DNA from: an uncultured Pelagibacteraceae bacterium
GTDB lineage: Bacteria; Pseudomonadota; Alphaproteobacteria; Pelagibacterales; Pelagibacteraceae
Assembly: GCA_902537895.1 (NCBI GenBank)
Contig: CACBCU010000002.1
Location: 1-64,000, forward strand
Direction of reading: 5' to 3'
Length of the DNA stretch: 64,000 nt
The position numbers and the translations under genes are program-made. Within the stretch, counting starts at the first letter, position 1. Each line of letters begins with the position of its first letter. The notes beneath the pieces are model-generated. The model was not told the origin of the DNA and did not search any database. It saw nothing but the letters and a program-made list of their open reading frames with translations. Positions 17,256 through 27,368 of the stretch are shown piece by piece.

Positions 17256-18247
17256 TACTTAACAGTTTCTAAAGATGTATTTTTTTCTAACTTTGCCTCA
17301 AATTCCCTTAATCGTTTCCATACAGATATCAATTCAACAATTATTGGCCAGCTTCTTACCAAATATTGAAGTGAGGTTTCAACTCTACCAAAGGCTCTTA
17401 TTATTTGTTGAACAAATCCTAATGTGATTGCGCCAGTTACAATTGTTGGTGCCAATGCTAAGTAAGGAACTATCACCATTCCCTGTAAATAACTCCATTT
17501 CACCGCATTAAAATAAAGATAATGGAAATACATTTTATAATGTATTTTTCGAACTCCGCCGTAAAGATCAGTTATTTTTTCAGGCTTCGCACTTTCTTTA
17601 AAATCTTCACCTAAGACAAGTTCTTTTCTGTAAGCCGCCTCTTCTTTTTGTATATCATATTCTATTCCTGGTAATTTTATCCCAACACTTGCTAATAAAA
17701 TAGTACCACCCAAAGCAGAAAGTATAGCGACCCAAACTAAAGCATGTTCAACTTCACCGACCCATGGCAATACTGTAATACTTTTGGAAAGGCCCCATAA
17801 AATAGGAGTAAATGCTATAAGAGTCATTAAACTTCTTAAAAGTTCTGCACCTAAGCCCTCCATAATTCTAGCAAATTTAAGAGTATCTTCTTGAACTCTT
17901 TGAGAAGCACCCTCTATAGATGAAGCATCGTCCCATTTATCATGATAAAAATCAGCCATTGCTGTTCTCCACCTGAAAGTCCAATGACTAGTAAAATAGT
18001 CGCTAAAAATAACCACAAGTATGTAAACAGCGGCAATTTTTGCAAATGTAAAAAGATAATTAATAAATTCTTTTTCTGAAACTGAATTTGGCTCAGTTAA
18101 AGCTTTTTGCAAAGTATCGTAAAATTCACCAAACCATTCATTAATTCTTACATCTAATTGTACTTGGTACCAAGTAGCCAACAGAATTAATATAGTGCCT
18201 CCTATACTCCAAGGAAACCATTTTTTTTGACTAAAAAATTTAAACAT
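17255..18247 (-). CDS. SbmA/BacA-like family transporter
   Basis: QVQLDVRINEWFGEFYDTLQKAL, FTSHWTFRWRTAMADFYHDKW, SQRVQEDTLKFARIMEGLG. Confidence 0.85.
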   Translation of the reverse strand: MFKFFSQKKWFPWSIGGTILILLATWYQVQLDVRINEWFGEFYDTLQKALTEPNSVSEKEFINYLFTFAKIAAVYILVVIFSDYFTSHWTFRWRTAMADFYHDKWDDASSIEGASQRVQEDTLKFARIMEGLGAELLRSLMTLIAFTPILWGLSKSITVLPWVGEVEHALVWVAILSALGGTILLASVGIKLPGIEYDIQKEEAAYRKELVLGEDFKESAKPEKITDLYGGVRKIHYKMYFHYLYFNAVKWSYLQGMVIVPYLALAPTIVTGAITLGFVQQIIRAFGRVETSLQYLVRSWPIIVELISVWKRLREFEAKLEKNTSLETVK

Positions 18248-18528
18248 TATTTTAAAAAATTATCTGCATAAGATTTTCTTACTACTTTTCTTTTTTTAGG
18301 TTCGATTAACTCATAATCAATTCTTTTCTTTTTTGCATAATTGATTGCACTTTCTTTTGTTGAAAATTCTAATTTTAATTCACCCAAAGTATCTGAAGAA
18401 CTCTCCCAACCCATTAAAGGATTTGTAGTGGGATCTATTGTTTCAAATTCTAAAATCCATTTTATTGATTTACCCAGACCTGACTGCATTGCACTTTTAT
18501 TTGGTATATAAATTTTTGCTTTTTTCAT
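18247..18528 (-). CDS. ETC complex I subunit region protein (NDUFS4-like)
   Basis: AKIYIPNKSAMQSGLGKSIKWILEFETIDPTTNPLMGWESSSDTL. Confidence 0.88.
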   Translation of the reverse strand: MKKAKIYIPNKSAMQSGLGKSIKWILEFETIDPTTNPLMGWESSSDTLGELKLEFSTKESAINYAKKKRIDYELIEPKKRKVVRKSYADNFLK

Positions 18529-18534
18529 AATAGA

Positions 18535-18611
<77 letters not shown>

Positions 18612-18704
18612 AATGATGTACTAATACAGTAGTTATCAATATTTTCAATGGATAAAGCTGCCAAATATGAAGAATTTTAATTAAAATCTGATATAAAAAG
18701 ATAC

Positions 18705-19178
18705 ATGATAATTTCATGCCCCGCTTGTAAAAAAAAATTTGAAATTGATGCAAATTTAATACCTAAAGATGGCCGTAATTTAAAATGTGGATCATGTTTG
18801 AATGTCTGGTTTTATAGATTTGAAAAAAAAACTTCAGATTTAGAGATTGGGGCTAATACGACAGAATTAAATAAAGATGATAATGAAATTATTATTAAAG
18901 AAGATAGAAAAGAGGAAATATCTACAATCAAAAAAGAAGATAGTGAAAATCAAAAAGACAAAGCTTTAGTCAAATATGAAAAAAAAACAAAGTTAAGTTT
19001 ATTTAATTTTATAGGTTATTTTTTTGTATTAATTTTAACATTTGTCGCACTATTGATCATTTTGGATACATTTGAGCCCCTACTATTAACAATATTTCCA
19101 AATCTTGAATTAATTTTATTTAATTTTTATGAAACTTTATTAGATATATATCTCTTTATAAAAGATTTAATTAAATAG
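18705..19178 (+). CDS. MJ0042-type zinc-ribbon membrane protein
   Basis: MIISCPACKKKFEIDANLIPKDGRNLKCGSCLNVWF plus C-terminal TM. Confidence 0.85.
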   Translation: MIISCPACKKKFEIDANLIPKDGRNLKCGSCLNVWFYRFEKKTSDLEIGANTTELNKDDNEIIIKEDRKEEISTIKKEDSENQKDKALVKYEKKTKLSLFNFIGYFFVLILTFVALLIILDTFEPLLLTIFPNLELILFNFYETLLDIYLFIKDLIK

Positions 19179-19179
19179 T

Positions 19180-20352
19180 ATGATTAATTACATTTCAAAA
19201 CCTTTTAAATGGTTTTTTAAATTAGAAGCAGCAAGTGGTTTGGTTTTATTATTTGCTGCGGTGATTGCCTTATTCATAAGTAATTCAGATTTATCGGAAA
19301 TATACTTTTCTACTTTAGAAAAATATATTTTTTTAGGAATAAACAATTTTGGAATTAAATTAAGTGTCTTGCATTGGATTAATGATGCTTTAATGGCTAT
19401 ATTCTTTTTTTTTGTCACCTTAGAAATAAAAAGAGAATTTTTGCAAGGAGAACTTTCTAATATCAAACAAGCATTGCTTCCAATTATTGCAGCAGTTGGA
19501 GGAATGCTTGTTCCTGCGTTGTTTTATATTTTTATAAACTTTGGTGATAGTGAAACTCTCAATGGTTGGGCTATTCCATCAGCTACCGATATAGCTTTTT
19601 CTCTTGGTGTTCTTTCTTTATTAGGAAAAAGAGTTCCATTATCTTTAAAAGTTTTTTTGACGGCTCTAGCTATTATTGACGATTTGGGTGCAATTGTGAT
19701 TATTGCTTTATTTTACTCTGGAGACTTGAGTGTTAAATATTTAAGCTTAATGCTTATAGCATTTTTAATTCTATTAATTATAAATAAATTTAATATTAAA
19801 AAATTTTTACCATATTTGATAATAGGAATTTTTCTATGGGATTTTACTCATAACTCTGGAATACACGCAACAATAGCTGGTGTATTATTAGCAATGACTA
19901 TACCCCACAGGAAAAAAGAAAAAGATTTTTCTCTATTAATTAAAGTTGAACATGCAATTAGTCCCTACGTTGCATTTGGTATAATGCCTTTATTTGCTTT
20001 TGCTAATGCTGGGGTTTCCCTTGAAGGCCTGTCCTTAAACTCATTACTAGATAAAGTTCCTCTTGGAATATTGTTAGGATTATTTGTTGGAAAACAACTT
20101 GGGGTATTTGTCTTTTCTTATGTTGCTATCAAAGCAAAAATAGCACAGATGCCAAATAACTCTAACTGGTATAATTTTTATGGCGTTGGTGTATTAACAG
20201 GAATTGGTTTTACAATGAGTTTATTTGTTGGAAATTTAGCTTTTGTAGAAAATATCCAGTATATGGATGGTGTAAAAATAGGAGTTCTAACCGGATCACT
20301 TTTGTCTACTTTATTTGGCTATTTTTTAATATTACTAACACCTAATAAATGA
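19180..20352 (+). CDS. nhaA: Na+/H+ antiporter NhaA
   Basis: WAIPSATDIAFSLGVLSLLGKRVPLSLKVFLTALAIIDDLGAIVIIALFY. Confidence 0.95.
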   Translation: MINYISKPFKWFFKLEAASGLVLLFAAVIALFISNSDLSEIYFSTLEKYIFLGINNFGIKLSVLHWINDALMAIFFFFVTLEIKREFLQGELSNIKQALLPIIAAVGGMLVPALFYIFINFGDSETLNGWAIPSATDIAFSLGVLSLLGKRVPLSLKVFLTALAIIDDLGAIVIIALFYSGDLSVKYLSLMLIAFLILLIINKFNIKKFLPYLIIGIFLWDFTHNSGIHATIAGVLLAMTIPHRKKEKDFSLLIKVEHAISPYVAFGIMPLFAFANAGVSLEGLSLNSLLDKVPLGILLGLFVGKQLGVFVFSYVAIKAKIAQMPNNSNWYNFYGVGVLTGIGFTMSLFVGNLAFVENIQYMDGVKIGVLTGSLLSTLFGYFLILLTPNK

Positions 20353-20894
20353 AAAAAAAATTATTAGTAGGTTTAACAATATTTATGTTTTTTTTTAAAA
20401 ATACATCTGCTGGAAATTATGAAAAAGTTTTTTATGATTTTAAAATAGAAAGTATTACAGGTGAAATTATTGACTTTAATAAATATAAAAATAAAGTCAT
20501 TTTAATTGTTAATACAGCAAGCTACTGTGGTTTTACAAAACAATATGCTGAATTACAAGAACTTTGGAATAGATATGAGTCTAAGGGTCTAATTGTTCTT
20601 GGTGTGCCTTCTAATTCATTTAATCAGGAAAAAAATGATAATAAAGATGTAAAAAAATTCTGTGAAGTCAATTTTGATATAAATTTTCCATTATCAAGTA
20701 TAACAGATGTTAAAGGGGAAAATGTTCACGAACTATTTAAATGGGCAGCTGATAACCACGGTAAATCAGCTATACCTAAATGGAATTTCCACAAAATTTT
20801 AATAAATAAAGAAGGTAAAGTTGAGGATACTTATTCATCATTTACTAAACCAATGTCAAATAAGATGTTAAAGAAAATAGAAAGTATTCTATAA
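20349..20894 (+). CDS. glutathione peroxidase
   Basis: VILIVNTASYCGFTKQYAELQELWNRY, KWNFHKILINKEG. Confidence 0.92.
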   Translation: MKKKLLVGLTIFMFFFKNTSAGNYEKVFYDFKIESITGEIIDFNKYKNKVILIVNTASYCGFTKQYAELQELWNRYESKGLIVLGVPSNSFNQEKNDNKDVKKFCEVNFDINFPLSSITDVKGENVHELFKWAADNHGKSAIPKWNFHKILINKEGKVEDTYSSFTKPMSNKMLKKIESIL

Positions 20895-21659
20895 TTTCAA
20901 CAAAAGACCATCGTAGGCAGGAACAACATTTTTAGGTAAAATTTTTTTTAGTTCATCATAATCCAAAATAGGAGATAGATTTGTTAAAATAGCCTTCTTT
21001 GGTGCAAATTCTTTTATCATTAATAATGATTTTTCTAAATTAAAATGTGATGGGTGGTAATTATACCACAAACAATCAATGACTAAATATTTTAATTTAT
21101 AAAAATATTTATAATCTTTTTCATAAATTTTACTTACATCACTAATGTAGGCTATCTTCTTATTAATTATAAAACAATTTGATTTTACATTACCATGATC
21201 AACACTAATTGATTTAATATTAATTTTGTTGTTATTATTTCTCAAAAAAAAATTCTTTGTTAATTTGTTTAATTTAAGTGTAGCAGGATATTCTTTTGAA
21301 TAGGTATTAAAAATATATGAAAAACTTTTTTTTAAATATTTTGAAGTAAATTTATCTGCATAAACGTTTATTTGTTTTTTACTACTAATATAAAAAGATC
21401 TTAAATCGTTAATACCGTGTGTTTGATCTCCATGCATATGGGAATAAAATACTTTATCGATTTTCTTAATATTATGTCTTAATAACTGTTGACGCAAATC
21501 AGGAGATGTATCAAATAAAATATTCTGATTAGAAGCCTTTAATAAAGCGGAACATCTTGTCCTGTAGTTTTTTTTATTTTTTGGATCACAATTTCCAAAA
21601 AAACCATCGGGTCGAGGAACTCCCATAGAACTACCGCATCCAAGAATAATAAATTTCAT
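20889..21659 (-). CDS. MBL-fold metallohydrolase (PhnP-like)
   Basis: LGCGSSMGVPRPDGFFGNCDP, SHMHGDQTHGINDLR. Confidence 0.9.
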   Translation of the reverse strand: MKFIILGCGSSMGVPRPDGFFGNCDPKNKKNYRTRCSALLKASNQNILFDTSPDLRQQLLRHNIKKIDKVFYSHMHGDQTHGINDLRSFYISSKKQINVYADKFTSKYLKKSFSYIFNTYSKEYPATLKLNKLTKNFFLRNNNNKINIKSISVDHGNVKSNCFIINKKIAYISDVSKIYEKDYKYFYKLKYLVIDCLWYNYHPSHFNLEKSLLMIKEFAPKKAILTNLSPILDYDELKKILPKNVVPAYDGLLLKL

Positions 21660-21665
21660 ATTAAA

Positions 21666-22439
21666 CTATTTAAAAAAAAGATTATCAAAATTTTCAGTAG
21701 TTATTTTGTCAAGTTTTGATTTTTCAATATCTCTGATTTCTGCAAGTTTTTTGGACGTAAAATCAATAAAAGAAGGTTCATTTTTTTTTCCTCGATTAGG
21801 AACTGGAGCTAGAAACGGACTATCTGTTTCAATTAAAATTCTATCTAAAGGTAAAAATTTAAATGTTTTTTGTAATTCTTCAGAATTTTTAAAAGTTATA
21901 ATACCACTTGCTGAAAAATAAGTATTTAAATTAAGTAAATCTTCTGCAAATTTTTGTGAACCAGTGAAACAGTGCATTAAGATCTTAAGTTTTGTATCAT
22001 TGTATTCATTTAAAATATCGAAGGTATTTTCCTCTGCATTTCTTGAATGAACAATTAAAGGGAGATTATTTTCTAAAGCAGCGTTTATATGAATCTTAAA
22101 ACTTTCAATTTGTTTTTTTCTGTCAGAGTTATCATAATAATAATCAAGACCTGTTTCACCTACTCCAATAATTTTCTTATTTTCTCTTAAATTTTTTTTA
22201 AAAAATTCAGAGTTGACGATGTCTTTATCTGCTTCATGTGGGTGAATTCCAATAGAACCATAAATTATATCATCTTTTTTCACTATTTCTTTAACTTTTG
22301 AAAAACTTTTTATGGACGTTGATATTGTTAGTATCTTCTTAACACCAATATCTTTAGATCTTTGAATAATACCATCCAAGTTACTTAATAAAGGCTCATG
22401 GTCTAAATGGCAGTGTGAGTCAATCATTTTTTTTTTCAA
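21666..22439 (-). CDS. TatD family hydrolase
   Basis: MIDSHCHLDHEPL, GIHPHEA, GETGLDYYY, LIETDSPFLAPVPNRGKKNEP. Confidence 0.95.
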   Translation of the reverse strand: MKKKMIDSHCHLDHEPLLSNLDGIIQRSKDIGVKKILTISTSIKSFSKVKEIVKKDDIIYGSIGIHPHEADKDIVNSEFFKKNLRENKKIIGVGETGLDYYYDNSDRKKQIESFKIHINAALENNLPLIVHSRNAEENTFDILNEYNDTKLKILMHCFTGSQKFAEDLLNLNTYFSASGIITFKNSEELQKTFKFLPLDRILIETDSPFLAPVPNRGKKNEPSFIDFTSKKLAEIRDIEKSKLDKITTENFDNLFFK

Positions 22440-23961
22440 CTTTATTAAAAAGAATATTGATCTTATTAATAGGATTTCCTTGTTTTAAAAAAGTATTATC
22501 TCCTATTGATTCAAAATCAATATCTTTTTCAGTCAAGTTAAAAATCTTTAAAGCTTTTAAAGATGATTGAGGGATAATTGGATAAAGTAAGAAGCTTATT
22601 TTTCTTACGATTTCAAGTGTCGAGTATATAATTGTGTTCAATCTTATAGGGTCGTCTTTTTTTTTCCAGGGCTCTTGATCATTAAAATATTTATTTGCTT
22701 CAAATAAAGAATTAACTATGTAGTCGATATAAAAATTGATATTTTGATTATCAATTTCAGATCTAATTTTGCTTAAATTTTCTTTATATTTGTCTAAAAT
22801 ATCTAAGTCGTCTTTTTCAAAATTAATTTTTTCTGGAATTTTACCTGAACAATTTTTAATTGTAAAAGAAACAACACGTTGACATAAATTTCCAAAATTA
22901 TTTGCTAAATCACTATTAATACAATCCTCTAATTTATCTTGCGATATATTACCATCGTTTCCAAATGAAACTTCTTTTATAAGATAGTATCTTAATGGGT
23001 CTAGACCATATTGATCTATAATTTCAATTGGATCTAAAATATTTCCTTTTGATTTAGACATTTTTTCTTCATTTGAAAGTATCCATCCATGACCAAATAC
23101 TTTTTTTGGTGGAGTTATTTTGGCTGCAAGTAAAAAAGCTGGCCAATAGATTGCATGAAATCTTAAAATATCTTTACCAATTAAATGTATACTTGCTGGC
23201 CAAAAATTTTTAAATAATTCATCGTTTACTTGAGGATAATTTAAAGCACTCATATAATTTGTTAGAGCATCTAACCATACATAAATTACATGATTTTCAT
23301 CATGAGGTACTTTAATACCCCAAGAGAAACTTTTTCTACTAACAGATAAATCTTTCAAACCACTTTTAACAAAACTAATTACTTCATTTTTACGAGATTT
23401 AGGGGATATAAAATCTGGATTATCTTGGTAAAATTTTAATAATGGCTTTTCCCATTTTGAAAGTTTAAAAAAATATGATTCCTCATCAACCCATTCAACT
23501 AAAGATTTAGATGAGGTCGCTACTTTTTTATTATCTAAATTTTCAATTTCATCATCATTATAAAAAGCTTCATCAGAAACTGAATACCAACCTGAATATT
23601 TTGATAAATAGATATCCCCATTTTTTTTTAATTCATTCCATAAAAATTGAACCGATTTTTTATGACGATCTTCTGTTGTTCTTATAAAATCGTTGTTTGT
23701 TAAATTTAAAGTTTTTGATAAATCTTTGAATGTTTTACTTAATTCATCACAAAATTCTAAAGTTTTAACTCCTTTTTTTTCAGCCGCTCTTTGTATCTTT
23801 AATCCATGTTCATCAGTACCAGTTAAAAAATAAACATTAAAACCATCCATTCTTTTAAATCTAGCAAAAAAATCTGCTATTATACTTGAATAAGCATGAC
23901 CCATATGAGGTTTTGCCGACGGATAATAAATAGGTGTAGTAATATAAAAATTTTTAGCCAT
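22420..23961 (-). CDS. metG: methionyl-tRNA synthetase
   Basis: [47 protein letters not shown]. Confidence 0.96.
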   Translation of the reverse strand: MAKNFYITTPIYYPSAKPHMGHAYSSIIADFFARFKRMDGFNVYFLTGTDEHGLKIQRAAEKKGVKTLEFCDELSKTFKDLSKTLNLTNNDFIRTTEDRHKKSVQFLWNELKKNGDIYLSKYSGWYSVSDEAFYNDDEIENLDNKKVATSSKSLVEWVDEESYFFKLSKWEKPLLKFYQDNPDFISPKSRKNEVISFVKSGLKDLSVSRKSFSWGIKVPHDENHVIYVWLDALTNYMSALNYPQVNDELFKNFWPASIHLIGKDILRFHAIYWPAFLLAAKITPPKKVFGHGWILSNEEKMSKSKGNILDPIEIIDQYGLDPLRYYLIKEVSFGNDGNISQDKLEDCINSDLANNFGNLCQRVVSFTIKNCSGKIPEKINFEKDDLDILDKYKENLSKIRSEIDNQNINFYIDYIVNSLFEANKYFNDQEPWKKKDDPIRLNTIIYSTLEIVRKISFLLYPIIPQSSLKALKIFNLTEKDIDFESIGDNTFLKQGNPINKINILFNKVEKKND

Positions 23962-24874
23962 TCAAAATTTTATCGTTTAATTCTATGAAAAAAGCCTCTT
24001 CATCAAGATTAAATTTATTAATTTTTTCTATTTTTTTAACAAAATAATTATAGTGGTCCATATTTAATAATATCGATTTTTTTTTTAACAAATATTCTAT
24101 TACTTCATAAAAAATATATCTTAGGTCTTTTTGTTTTTTGATATGACTATTTTTGATTAAGATATCAATGAAATCTCTTAATTCAATATTTTTTAAATCT
24201 ATATTATTTCCATCACAAAACTCTATCATTCTATAAACATTACCTGGAGAAAAATAATAGTTAATAAAATCATTATTAACTAAATTATATATATCTTCAT
24301 TAATCAATTTATTTATTACGAAAATAGACTCTTTATTAGTTAAATTAATATTAAATCTTATGAATCTAGAGGTTAATGTAGATAATAAAGTTTTTTGATT
24401 TTGAATAAGTATAAAATAAACATTGTCATTTGGTTCTTCAATTTCTTTTAACAAAACGTTTATACTGTTTTTATTAAGGTACTCACTATTATCTATCAGC
24501 ACAAATTTAGGTTTATTGTTAATTGATGATTTGTTCAAATCTTGTGTTATATTTCTAATCTGATCAATATTGATATGTTTCTTATCTGCTTGTATATCTA
24601 TTAAAAAAAAATTTGGACTCGATCCATTGTTAATTAATTTAAAAGATCTATTCTTTTCGTCAATTTTAAAATTATCAATATCATAGGGAAAATCCTCATT
24701 TTTAGAGAGAACAAAATTTATTAAATGATAGGCCAATGTGGATTTACCGATCCCCTTCTGTCCTTTTAACAAAATCTTATTTGGAAGTTTGTTTTCTTGA
24801 TATAAAAAAATAAGATTTCTTAATTCATTTCCATGAATTAATAATTCTAATTGATTCGATGGGTTTAGTTTCAT
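23954..24874 (-). CDS. holB: DNA polymerase III delta' subunit-like protein
   Basis: LLKGQKGIGKSTLAYHLINF, DNSEYLNKNSINVLLKEIEEPNDNVYFILI; between tmk and metG. Confidence 0.85.
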   Translation of the reverse strand: MKLNPSNQLELLIHGNELRNLIFLYQENKLPNKILLKGQKGIGKSTLAYHLINFVLSKNEDFPYDIDNFKIDEKNRSFKLINNGSSPNFFLIDIQADKKHINIDQIRNITQDLNKSSINNKPKFVLIDNSEYLNKNSINVLLKEIEEPNDNVYFILIQNQKTLLSTLTSRFIRFNINLTNKESIFVINKLINEDIYNLVNNDFINYYFSPGNVYRMIEFCDGNNIDLKNIELRDFIDILIKNSHIKKQKDLRYIFYEVIEYLLKKKSILLNMDHYNYFVKKIEKINKFNLDEEAFFIELNDKILNG

Positions 24875-25488
24875 TTAATAAGATCATTAATCTTTCTAAT
24901 TATAATTTCTTTATTTTTTTTTAATTCTAAATTTGAGTCAACTATTAAGTATTTGTCTCTTTTATTTCTAACGATTTTTAAATAACCTTTTTGAACCTTT
25001 TCATAAAACTTGCTACTAAATTTATCATATCTATTCAATTTATTTCTTTTTTTTAATCTTGATAACATGTTTTTGTTATTTACAATATTTAAGAAAGTAA
25101 AATCAATTTTAAAATTATTTAGAATAACATTATGAATTTTTTTGATTAAATTTAAGTCAACACCCAATCCAAAATGTTGATAAGCTATAGTGGAGTCAGT
25201 AAATCTATCAATGAGTATAATCTTTTTTTTATGAAATTTTTTTAATTTTTGTATATTTTCACTCCTAGAGGCTGAATATAAAAATAAATCAGTATTTCGA
25301 TTAAAATTTGATTTTTTATTAAGAATTAATTTTCTAATAATCTCTGAATTTTTACTACCACCAGGTTCTCTTAAACATATATATGGAATTTTTTTTTTTT
25401 TTAAAAATTTACAAACATTTTTAATATGAAGAGATTTCCCACTGCACTCAATACCTTCAAAAACAATAACAGGCTTATTAGACATCAC
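24871..25488 (-). CDS. tmk: thymidylate kinase
   Basis: FEGIECSGKSLHIKNV, REPGGSKNSEIIRKLIL, DRFTDSTIAYQHFG. Confidence 0.93.
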   Translation of the reverse strand: MMSNKPVIVFEGIECSGKSLHIKNVCKFLKKKKIPYICLREPGGSKNSEIIRKLILNKKSNFNRNTDLFLYSASRSENIQKLKKFHKKKIILIDRFTDSTIAYQHFGLGVDLNLIKKIHNVILNNFKIDFTFLNIVNNKNMLSRLKKRNKLNRYDKFSSKFYEKVQKGYLKIVRNKRDKYLIVDSNLELKKNKEIIIRKINDLIK

Positions 25489-26629
25489 CCCAAATTAAAT
25501 AATTAAGAGACTTCATAAGTCTTGAAAACATATTAACTTTTTTAACATCATTAGCTGCTAGCAAATTATATTCTCCAATTATATTCTCATTATAAGAAAT
25601 ATTTAATTTTCCAATAATTTGATCTTTTTTAATTGGCGCTTCAACTGGTCCCTTATAGTTAATTGATACTTTTAATAATCTTTTTTGTGCTTTTTTTATA
25701 GTTTTATATATGTCTTCATTTACATATACATTTACTTGTTTTTCTTTTCCCAACCATACATCAACTTTGTCTAAAGATTTTTTTGCTTTAGCTATTTCGA
25801 TGAGATCAAAATTTGTAATACCATAAGTTAATAACTTAGTACTTTCTCTAGACCTACTATTTTTAGTTTCAAACCCACTCCCAACGGCTATTAATCTTCG
25901 TCCATTTTTTTCTAATGATGAGGCCAAAGAATACTTTTCAACCGCTAAGTACCCGGTTTTGATTCCATCCGCTCCAAGATTTTTATAAAGAAGTGGATTA
26001 CGATTTCCCTGAGTTATGGGGTCACCACCTGTCCTATCCCAAGTAAACTCTGTCTCACTAAATAATTGATAATATTCGGGATGTTCTTTAATAAGGTAAT
26101 TAGACATTATAAGAATATCCCTAACAGTCGAGTAATTATCTGGATCATTAATTCCTGATGAATTAGTAAAATTTGTATTTTCCATGCCTAATTCTTTGGC
26201 TTTCATTGTCATAAGAAGTGCAAATTCCTCTTCGGTTCCCGCAATACCTTCTGCTAAAGCAATACAGGCATCGTTTCCAGAGGCAACAATAATTCCTTTA
26301 AGTAAATTTTCTACACTAACCTCATCTCCAACCATTATAAACATTGAGGAGTATCCAGCAGTAGATAATCTCCATGCTTTTTCTGATATTATAAATTTAT
26401 CCTCTAAATTTAAATCACCAGACTTAATTAAATCAAAAGCGATTATAGATGTCATAATTTTAGTCATCGAAGCTGGGTAAATTGATCTATCAGGATCTTT
26501 TTCATAAAGTATCTCTCCAGACAAAAAATCTTGTAAGATGGCAGTTCTAGCCTTTATTTGAATATTTGCATTCAAGTAACTTGAAAGAAATAATATTATT
26601 AAATTAGTTATAAAAATTTTCTTAAACAT
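25478..26629 (-). CDS. D-alanyl-D-alanine carboxypeptidase
   Basis: YPASMTKIMTSIIAF (SxxK), SGNDACIALAEG, GADGIKTGYL. Confidence 0.94.
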   Translation of the reverse strand: MFKKIFITNLIILFLSSYLNANIQIKARTAILQDFLSGEILYEKDPDRSIYPASMTKIMTSIIAFDLIKSGDLNLEDKFIISEKAWRLSTAGYSSMFIMVGDEVSVENLLKGIIVASGNDACIALAEGIAGTEEEFALLMTMKAKELGMENTNFTNSSGINDPDNYSTVRDILIMSNYLIKEHPEYYQLFSETEFTWDRTGGDPITQGNRNPLLYKNLGADGIKTGYLAVEKYSLASSLEKNGRRLIAVGSGFETKNSRSRESTKLLTYGITNFDLIEIAKAKKSLDKVDVWLGKEKQVNVYVNEDIYKTIKKAQKRLLKVSINYKGPVEAPIKKDQIIGKLNISYNENIIGEYNLLAANDVKKVNMFSRLMKSLNYLIWGDV

Positions 26630-27368
26630 TATTTAGTATTTCTAAATTTTCAAAATTCATTGGCCTAAGTTTTTCGTAGGACTCTTTTAAACTTTTTATA
26701 TCATTAAAGGGGCCTATTAGTACTCTAAATTTTGTTTTAGAAAGTTGTAGTATTCTAGAATTTTTTATGTTTGTTTCTTTTGCAATTCGCGAAATCATTG
26801 TCTTTGCTGAAGTTTTGTAATAAAAGTCAGCTAGTTTTATTGAATAGGAAAATTTAAGTTTTGTGTTTGTCTTTTTTTTTTTAGGTGTTGAATTTAGGTC
26901 TTTTATTTGAATACTATCAATAGGTGCTTTTTCAGCAACTTTTTTTTCTTCTTCAAATGTCTTGCTCTTTTTTGCAATAAAAGTAGAATTTTTTGAGACT
27001 AGTACTATTTCTAATAGGGGTTCATTAAAATCAAGATCCAAATCTTCAGCTATTCTTTTAGATATAATCGAATTATAAAAATCTGAAAATCTTTGATTAT
27101 TAGATTTCACTTCTGCAATCAAGGACTTACCATTTTTTGGATTAGTTATTTTGACAGTTGATTTTCTTTTAAGCGATTTGTGATAAATCATTAATGATCT
27201 ATCATCCAATTTTTTTATTTTATCTAAACTTTCATCAAAAATTAAAGCAAATCCACTATTAGTGTATTTTTTTTCTAATTTTATCTCAGTTTTATCTAAT
27301 TCTTTAGGGAGTTGAACACAACCTATCAAAAAAAGAGAAAGTAATATAACTAAAATCTTATAATTCAT
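26622..27368 (-). CDS. RlpA-like lipoprotein with C-terminal SPOR-like domain
   Basis: Lipobox LIGC; DPBB-like VKITNPKNGKSLIAEV; C-terminal SPOR-like region FRVLIGPFNDIKSLKE. Confidence 0.7.
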   Translation of the reverse strand: MNYKILVILLSLFLIGCVQLPKELDKTEIKLEKKYTNSGFALIFDESLDKIKKLDDRSLMIYHKSLKRKSTVKITNPKNGKSLIAEVKSNNQRFSDFYNSIISKRIAEDLDLDFNEPLLEIVLVSKNSTFIAKKSKTFEEEKKVAEKAPIDSIQIKDLNSTPKKKKTNTKLKFSYSIKLADFYYKTSAKTMISRIAKETNIKNSRILQLSKTKFRVLIGPFNDIKSLKESYEKLRPMNFENLEILNNV

